DNA of 64,000 nucleotides. Origin: Verrucomicrobiota bacterium. GTDB lineage: Bacteria > Verrucomicrobiota > Verrucomicrobiia > CAIQCK01. The notes beneath the pieces are model-generated. The model saw only the letters and a program-made list of their open reading frames with translations. It was not told the DNA's origin and searched no databases. The translations under genes and the position numbers were made by a program. Positions 58,582-64,000 of this stretch are shown here, one piece after another. Location: positions 1-64,000 of the forward strand of contig JACRJX010000039.1 in assembly GCA_016235595.1 (NCBI GenBank), written 5' to 3'. The stretch's first letter is position 1, and every line of letters begins with the position of its first letter.

Positions 58582-59832
58582 TCAACCCTTTCGGATGACG
58601 CGCTTCTCGCGATCGTAAACCGTGCGGATGCCAAGGTTGAACGACTCCACAGCCATGATGCAGGCGACGGCGTGTTGGTAACCGGCCTCGATGGGAGCGC
58701 GGGTGGTTTTGCCGCTGCGGATGCATTGCAGCCAATTCTGAAAGTGGTCGGGACCTTCGATGCCTTTCACGTCGTTGACGCCGCGAATCTTGCCATCACG
58801 CTTGGGACCGCCTTCGGCGCTGTATGTTGGCGCGGCCCAGTTATCGAGATTCAACTGGCCCTTCTCTGTGTAATACCGATGTCGCCGACCGCCGGAGTGG
58901 CCCATGTTGCACGAGAACACTGCCATGAAACCTTCCGGGTAGACCCACAGCGCCTCGGCGTGATCGGGCGCGGTAAATTTGTGTTCATCCTTCCACGTGA
59001 ACGTGCCGCCCAAACAAACGCAACTCTCCGGGAACTGCGCGCCGGTGATGTAGTGCAGAAGGTCCACGAAATGGCTGCCGAAGCCCGTGATGGGACCATC
59101 GCTGTAGTCACGATAGCCATACCAGCCGGAGTAAAGGTCGGATGTGAACGCCTGTTTCGGAGCGTCCATCTGGAACTCGTCCCACGCCACGTCATCCTTC
59201 TTCACGTCCTTCAAGTAGCGATACCAGTAAGGCTGGTCGCTATTACGGCATTGCTCGATGCGTGACGCCTTGCCGAGCAGGCCGGACTTCCACAACTCGC
59301 GACAGGCGGTGCTGGTGGGCAGGCTGCGCACCTGCGTGCCAACCTGTGCCACGACACCCGCCGCCTTCACCGCGTCCACAGAGCGAACCAGTTCCTCCAT
59401 GTTCTTCGCCATCGGTTTCTCGACATAGATGTGCTTCCCGGCCTTGGCGGCGGCTTCGAGATGCGTGGCATGCTGGTGGTCGCACGAAGCAATCATGACC
59501 GCGTCCACGTCCTTGCACGCCAGCAAGTCGCGGTAGCTGACGAACTGTTTCGCGTCGAGACCATACCATTCCTTGCAGAGCGCGGCGGCCTGTTCGCGCG
59601 CCACACGCCATGGATCGGCCACGGCCACGAATTCGACATTCTCAACCTTGTCATGCTTGTGAATGCCGGCCATGTGCGCATTGCGGCCGCGGTCGCCGCA
59701 ACCGATCTGGCCAATACGGATGCGCTCATTGGCGCCGACGATGCGCGCGTAACTGCGCGCCGTGAACGACATCGCCGTCGCGCCCGCGGCGGCTGTCTTG
59801 AGAAAATCCCTGCGGTTACAGTTGGTTTGCAT
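58582..59832 (-). CDS. Tat-exported Gfo/Idh/MocA oxidoreductase
   Basis: CNRRDFLKTAAAGATAMSFTARSYA; IRIGQIGCGDRGRNAHMAGI; GKHIYVEKPMAKNMEELVRSVDA; ITGFGSHFVDLLHYITGA. Confidence 0.94.
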   Translation of the reverse strand: MQTNCNRRDFLKTAAAGATAMSFTARSYARIVGANERIRIGQIGCGDRGRNAHMAGIHKHDKVENVEFVAVADPWRVAREQAAALCKEWYGLDAKQFVSYRDLLACKDVDAVMIASCDHQHATHLEAAAKAGKHIYVEKPMAKNMEELVRSVDAVKAAGVVAQVGTQVRSLPTSTACRELWKSGLLGKASRIEQCRNSDQPYWYRYLKDVKKDDVAWDEFQMDAPKQAFTSDLYSGWYGYRDYSDGPITGFGSHFVDLLHYITGAQFPESCVCLGGTFTWKDEHKFTAPDHAEALWVYPEGFMAVFSCNMGHSGGRRHRYYTEKGQLNLDNWAAPTYSAEGGPKRDGKIRGVNDVKGIEGPDHFQNWLQCIRSGKTTRAPIEAGYQHAVACIMAVESFNLGIRTVYDREKRVIRKG

Positions 59833-60099
59833 GGCTCAATGCTCCTGAACAGGTGGGTGAACTTGGAGGGTTCTCCAGGTCTGGCGTTGCGGCGGGCACC
59901 GCTGGATTCCGCTCTGCTGCGAAACCACGCGCGTGTCCCGCTTTGATCGTTCCGTCTTTGCCTCCATGGCGTTCGTCTCTATCAACGGTTCCGACTTCGG
60001 CGGCAGTATAGCGCGCAGCGGCTCCGGTGCGAGCAAGAAACCCTCCGGTCGCGTGTCAGAAACCCGGCCAGCGAACATCAGCGTGGGATCGGTTGCGAA

Positions 60100-61746
60100 C
60101 TAGGAGACTTCGCGCGCCGGTTTCTTGATCCCCCACTTGTTCATCCTTGAAAGCAAGGTCGTGGGTTTGACTCCGAGAAGTTCGGCGGCGCCATCGGGGC
60201 CTTTGATCTTCCAATGGGCCTTGTCGAGAATGACCAGCAGGTTCTCGCGCTCGCGGCGCTGAAGTTCAGCTTCTGTGAGAAAGCCTGGTTGAGGAACGTC
60301 CCCTTCCTGTGGTTCCACCGGCGAAGCCGATCGAGATGCAGGCGATGAATGCGTTGTCACAGGCAGGTCAAACTCCAAAGTCCCGCCACGCGCCAGGATG
60401 ACGGCGCGTTCGATCACGTTGCGCAATTCCCGAACATTGCCCGGCCAATGGTAACTTTGGAGTTGAGCGACTCCAGCCTTGGTCAGACGGGGTTTCGTGC
60501 ATTTCAGATCCCTGACCGACAGGTCGATGAAATGCTTCGCCAATAGCGGGATGTCGTCTGCTCGTTCCCTGAGTGGTGTAACCTGAATCGGGAACACGTG
60601 CAGCCGGTAATAGAGATCCTCGCGGAACCGGCCCGCCGCCACCACTTTCTTCAAGTCCCGGTTGGTGGCCGCGATGATGCGCACATCTGCGTGGCGTGTT
60701 CGGTCATCACCGACGCGCTCATACCGTTTCTCCTGCAGGACACGCAGAAGTTTCGCCTGCATCTCCAAGGGAATCTCCGCGATCTCGTCCAGGAAAAGGG
60801 TACCGCCCTCGGCTGTTTCAAAGCGACCGGCGCGGTCTTTGATGGCACCGGTGAAGGCTCCTTTGACGTGGCCGAAGAACTCACTTTCAAAGAGATCCTT
60901 GGGAATGGAAGCACAGTTGACCCTCACCAGCGGCTTGTCGCTGCGCCCGCTGCGCCGGTGAATTTCGCGCGCGACCAATTCCTTGCCCGTCCCGGTATCT
61001 CCAAGGATGAGCACCGAAGCTTCCGTCGGCGCCACCATGTCAATCTGACTGATGATCTGCCGCAAGGAGGCGCTCTGACCGACGAGGTCGCCGAATGCCT
61101 TGGCTTCCACCACCTCTTCCTGCAAGTAGGTGTTTTGCAGTTCGAGCTGTGCCTTAAGTCGTTGGATCTCCTCAAAAGCCCGCGCGTTGGCGATCGCAGC
61201 GCCGACGTGATCAGCGAAGATCCGGCCCCAGGGCCGCGATTCGTCCGGCATGTCTTCGCGGGAGAAGCCAACGATAACGCCCAGAACCTCTCCCTTGAAG
61301 ATGATCGGCGTTGCGCCAAACGCGCGAATCCGTTCCTGTTTCAGCCAATCCAGTCCAACGGTCTCTTCTGGCTGTTTGTCCAGGTCCTTGATAAGTCTTT
61401 GTTCCCCTGTCGCCGCTGATTTGCCCAAGAGTCCTACTCCCAAAGGGATACGGGCGTTTGGATTGCTGAAACGCGGAGCCTCCTGCTCGGGACCGAACAG
61501 AGAAGCACCTTTGCCTGCGACCAGATGCAGGCAACGAAACTGGTCGGGACATTCCGGCCTGCGCGGACAAACCGAACAGATATCTCCCTTGTCAATCAGC
61601 CAAATCTGCACACACACCATCGGCCCCTCCCCGGCACGACTGACGAGCCTCTTCACGAGGAGGTCCAAGGAGTGTTCTTGGGCGATATCCAACAACAGTT
61701 GCGTGGCACGATTGGGATCGAACCGCCTATCACTCGTTGATTCCAT
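60100..61746 (-). CDS. Sigma-54-dependent Fis-family regulator with Cys-rich GAF domain
   Basis: GDTGTGKELVAREIHRRSG, FGHVKGAFTGAIKDRAGRFE (GAFTGA), GGTLFLDEIAEIPLEMQAKLLRVLQE, C-terminal Fis HTH; N-terminal CSVCPRRPECPDQFRC. Confidence 0.95.
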   Translation of the reverse strand: MESTSDRRFDPNRATQLLLDIAQEHSLDLLVKRLVSRAGEGPMVCVQIWLIDKGDICSVCPRRPECPDQFRCLHLVAGKGASLFGPEQEAPRFSNPNARIPLGVGLLGKSAATGEQRLIKDLDKQPEETVGLDWLKQERIRAFGATPIIFKGEVLGVIVGFSREDMPDESRPWGRIFADHVGAAIANARAFEEIQRLKAQLELQNTYLQEEVVEAKAFGDLVGQSASLRQIISQIDMVAPTEASVLILGDTGTGKELVAREIHRRSGRSDKPLVRVNCASIPKDLFESEFFGHVKGAFTGAIKDRAGRFETAEGGTLFLDEIAEIPLEMQAKLLRVLQEKRYERVGDDRTRHADVRIIAATNRDLKKVVAAGRFREDLYYRLHVFPIQVTPLRERADDIPLLAKHFIDLSVRDLKCTKPRLTKAGVAQLQSYHWPGNVRELRNVIERAVILARGGTLEFDLPVTTHSSPASRSASPVEPQEGDVPQPGFLTEAELQRRERENLLVILDKAHWKIKGPDGAAELLGVKPTTLLSRMNKWGIKKPAREVS

Positions 61747-61754
61747 GGCAGGTT

Positions 61755-61819
61755 AATATTGCCAGATGGCGCACGATCTGTCCAAACAGAAACGAACGGT
61801 TTTTCGTACGTGCAATATT
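61755..61819. promoter_or_regulatory. Possible regulator-binding inverted repeat (UAS candidate)
   Basis: AATATTGC (61755-61762) and GCAATATT (61812-61819), upstream of the -24/-12 element; short (8 bp). Confidence 0.3.
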
Positions 61820-61894
61820 TCGACTCTTCATAGCTAACGCATGAATCGTTGTTAAACGCTTACAATAAGCATCTTATGCAACTGAATGTGCCAA

Positions 61895-61909
61895 TGGCAC
61901 AAATACTGC
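61895..61909 (+). promoter_or_regulatory. Sigma-54 (-24/-12) promoter of the thioredoxin/DUF4405/RND operon
   Basis: TGGCACAAATACTGC: GG at -24 and GC at -12 with canonical spacing, 35 nt upstream of the ATG at 61945, divergent from the sigma-54 activator gene. Confidence 0.78.
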
Positions 61910-61944
61910 GCAATGTGTAGTGAATTTGAAGCACGGCCAAAAAT

Positions 61945-62331
61945 ATGAACGTTGTCCCAGACAAAACACTGTGTGTTGAGGTTGGCGAAGCAGATTTCGA
62001 GTCAGAAGTTCTGCGTTCGAAACAGCCGGTCTTGGTCGTGTTCTGGGCACCTTGGAGCCATCCCTGCCAGATCCTTGATGCGGCATTGAATGAAGTCGCA
62101 ACCGCATGTGCAGGGAAAGTGAAGGTCGTCAAGATCAACGCCGACGACAATCCGGATCTCAGCCTGGTGTGCGAAATCCAATCCATTCCAACGTTGTTGT
62201 TCTTTGTGAACGGGAGTCTCCGCGCCAAAGTTGTTGGAACCACCAGCACGCAAGCGATCCTGTCCAAATGGCAGTCGGTCTTCCGCGACAGCGATGCCAT
62301 GCCTCCTTCTTCCACCCAACAAGGGAAATAA
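61945..62331 (+). CDS. Thioredoxin-like protein with SHPC in place of CGPC
   Basis: LCVEVGEADFESEVLRSKQPVLVVFWAPWSHPCQILDAALNEVA...VKVVKINADDNPDLSLVCEIQSIPTLLFFVNGSLRAKVVG. Confidence 0.93.
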   Translation: MNVVPDKTLCVEVGEADFESEVLRSKQPVLVVFWAPWSHPCQILDAALNEVATACAGKVKVVKINADDNPDLSLVCEIQSIPTLLFFVNGSLRAKVVGTTSTQAILSKWQSVFRDSDAMPPSSTQQGK

Positions 62332-62364
62332 GCACTGCGATATTTTTACAGAAAGGGACTTCTT

Positions 62365-62859
62365 ATGAACATAAAGCGTGAGTGGGTAACACCGATTACT
62401 ACGGGTGCGTTTTTTCTGTCCGCTGCGACCGGGATTCTGTTGTTCTTTCACATGAATTCGGGGGCAACCAAGGTTGTCCACGAGTGGTTGAGCTGGATCT
62501 TGGTAGGCGGCGTCGCCCTTCACATGGTGCCGAATTTCCGCGGACTGAAAATGTGTCTCTCCAACAAACGAGGAGCGCTTATCATTGGAGTGTTTGCTGC
62601 TATTCTTGCAGTCAGCATTCTTCTCCCGACGGGGAAACATGGCGAACCTCCTTTTATGCAACCCGTTCGGGCGCTTTCACAAGCACCTCTCACAACGCTG
62701 GCCCAAGTGGCGCAGATTCCGCCTCAACAATTGCTTGAGCGACTCTCGAAGGCCGGTCTCCAGCCGGTGTCAGACCAGCAGAAGTTGAGCGAACTCACTG
62801 GCGACGATACGAGGAAGCAACTGCGCGTATTATCCCTAGTGCTGAGCGAAAACAACTGA
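62365..62859 (+). CDS. DUF4405-like membrane protein
   Basis: REWVTPITTGAFFLSAATGILLFFHMNSGATKVVHEWLSWILVGGVALHMVPNFRGL; TM His residues. Confidence 0.8.
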   Translation: MNIKREWVTPITTGAFFLSAATGILLFFHMNSGATKVVHEWLSWILVGGVALHMVPNFRGLKMCLSNKRGALIIGVFAAILAVSILLPTGKHGEPPFMQPVRALSQAPLTTLAQVAQIPPQQLLERLSKAGLQPVSDQQKLSELTGDDTRKQLRVLSLVLSENN

Positions 62860-62947
62860 TGCTGCACGGCACGCTGTTCGAGAGGCACAACCTTACAATT
62901 CGAATACTTTTTCTTCACCAAGCCATTAACCATCTCTGCAACCCAGT

Positions 62948-64000
62948 ATGAATCTTCCATTTCATCCACGTCTTCTGATCGCGGCCCTGGCGGTGCTTAC
63001 GACCTCTTGTTCGAAGACCCAGGCTCCGCCACCCGCCTCTGTGCCAGAAGTCGCAACCATCACGGTCGCCCGGCAGAAGGTCGTGCTGACGACCGAACTG
63101 CCCGGCCGCACGTCTCCGTATTGCATCGCGGAAATCCGGCCCCAGGTCAACGGCCTCATATTGAAACGCCTGTTCACTGAAGGGTCCGACGTCAAAGCCG
63201 GCCAGGAGCTTTACCAGATCGACCCCGCTCCCTTTCAGGCGGTGCTGGACAATGCCAAGGCGGCTCTCGGCCGGGCTGAAGCCCACCGGCCTGCCCTTCA
63301 GTTGAGGGCGGAGCGCTACAAGCAAGCGCTCTCCGAACAAGCCGTCAGCCGGCAGGATTTCGACGATGCGGATTCGGCATTGAAACAAGCCGAAGCCGAT
63401 ATCCAGTATTACAAAGCGATGGTGGAGACAGCGCGCATCAATCTCGGATACGCCCGGGTCGTCTCGCCCATCACCGGCCGCATTGGAACATCCACCGTGA
63501 CGGACGGCGCCATTGTGACGGCGTATCAGCCCGTGGCCCTCGCAACCATTCAGCAAATGGATCCCATTTATGTGGATGTGCGCCAATCCACGACGGATCT
63601 GCTGCGACTGCAGCGCCGCCTGGAGGATGGACAACTCAACCGCAGCGGGCCGAACCTGAAACAGGTGCAGGTGATCCTGGGAAACGGCGTGATGTATCCC
63701 TTGGAAGGGACGTTTCAGTTCCGCGACGTTTCGGTGGACCCGACCACGGCAACTGTGACTTTGCGGATGGTCTTCCCCAATCCCAAGGGAGTTCTTCTGC
63801 CGGGCATGTTCGTCCGTGTGTTGCTGAAGGAAGGCGTTAACGAACACGCGATTCTGATCCCCCAGCAAGCAGTCGCGCGCGATCCAAAGGGTAATCCTAT
63901 CGTTTCGGTAGTGGATAACAATGGCAAGGTCGAACAGCGGAAGCTGGGCCTCGACCGGGTCATCGGCGATCAATGGCTCGTTTCCTCAGGTCTGGCGCCC
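62948..64000 (+). CDS. RND efflux periplasmic adaptor (AcrA/MexA family), 3' partial
   Basis: Manual translation: MNLPFHPRLLIAALAVLTTSCSKTQAPPPASVPEVATITVARQKVVLTTELPGRTSPYCIAEIRPQVNGLILKRLFTEGSDVKAGQELYQIDPAPFQAVLDNAKAAL...; open to the window end. Missing from the ORF track because no stop is reached. Confidence 0.95.
   Translation, partial: MNLPFHPRLLIAALAVLTTSCSKTQAPPPASVPEVATITVARQKVVLTTELPGRTSPYCIAEIRPQVNGLILKRLFTEGSDVKAGQELYQIDPAPFQAVLDNAKAALGRAEAHRPALQLRAERYKQALSEQAVSRQDFDDADSALKQAEADIQYYKAMVETARINLGYARVVSPITGRIGTSTVTDGAIVTAYQPVALATIQQMDPIYVDVRQSTTDLLRLQRRLEDGQLNRSGPNLKQVQVILGNGVMYPLEGTFQFRDVSVDPTTATVTLRMVFPNPKGVLLPGMFVRVLLKEGVNEHAILIPQQAVARDPKGNPIVSVVDNNGKVEQRKLGLDRVIGDQWLVSSGLAP

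Noticed and set aside
61746-61764. TGGCAGGTTAATATTGCC as a sigma-54 promoter
   Set aside because: GG-to-GC spacing is two nt too long; the 61895 site has the right spacing and position.
62915-63973. 352-aa minus-strand ORF, the only long ORF listed for the last kb
   Set aside because: Antisense to the RND adaptor, which the tracker misses because it runs off the window.

Overview
The window is 64 kb of GC-rich, densely coding bacterial chromosome. Gene content (TIGR04137-like small basic protein, many secreted Gfo/Idh/MocA proteins, DUF1080, sulfatase, sialate O-acetylesterases) suggests a Verrucomicrobiota/PVC-type organism; this is inferred from gene content, not from phylogeny. The first ~40 kb is mostly housekeeping and signalling: a PAS/GAF histidine kinase cut by the window start, nadA, folD, a pseudouridine synthase, an ABC-F ATPase, an Hpt plus two REC-CpaE-like ATPases, a polyprenyl synthase, an lpxI/oxidoreductase/lpxB operon, pxpBC, an acyl-CoA dehydrogenase, tRNA-Leu(CAG), a CBM48 + GT4 pair and serA. 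From 41 to 60 kb is a glycan or keto-sugar catabolism region: a sulfatase, two DUF1080 proteins, tandem sialate O-acetylesterases, an AraC regulator, Tat-exported Gfo/Idh/MocA oxidoreductases, a TIM-barrel isomerase, a PmoA-like protein and a UroD-family protein. The last 4 kb is a sigma-54 regulator divergent from a thioredoxin/DUF4405/RND-adaptor operon with a well-spaced -24/-12 promoter. Main second-look items: (1) a Gfo/Idh/MocA gene split by one in-frame TGA exactly where the family usually has Cys in GKHVYCEKPL; (2) two copies of a ~29-31 bp-arm palindromic repeat with arm covariation; (3) a candidate exported 3-keto-glycoside pathway; (4) a Cys-rich GAF/sigma-54 regulator with its target promoter; (5) tandem REC-CpaE ATPases with degenerate P-loops; (6) small genes missing or mis-started in the ORF track (50-aa basic protein, 41-aa MGDKSPK protein, RND adaptor running off the end). 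No CRISPR array, rRNA, integrase or transposase was recognised.
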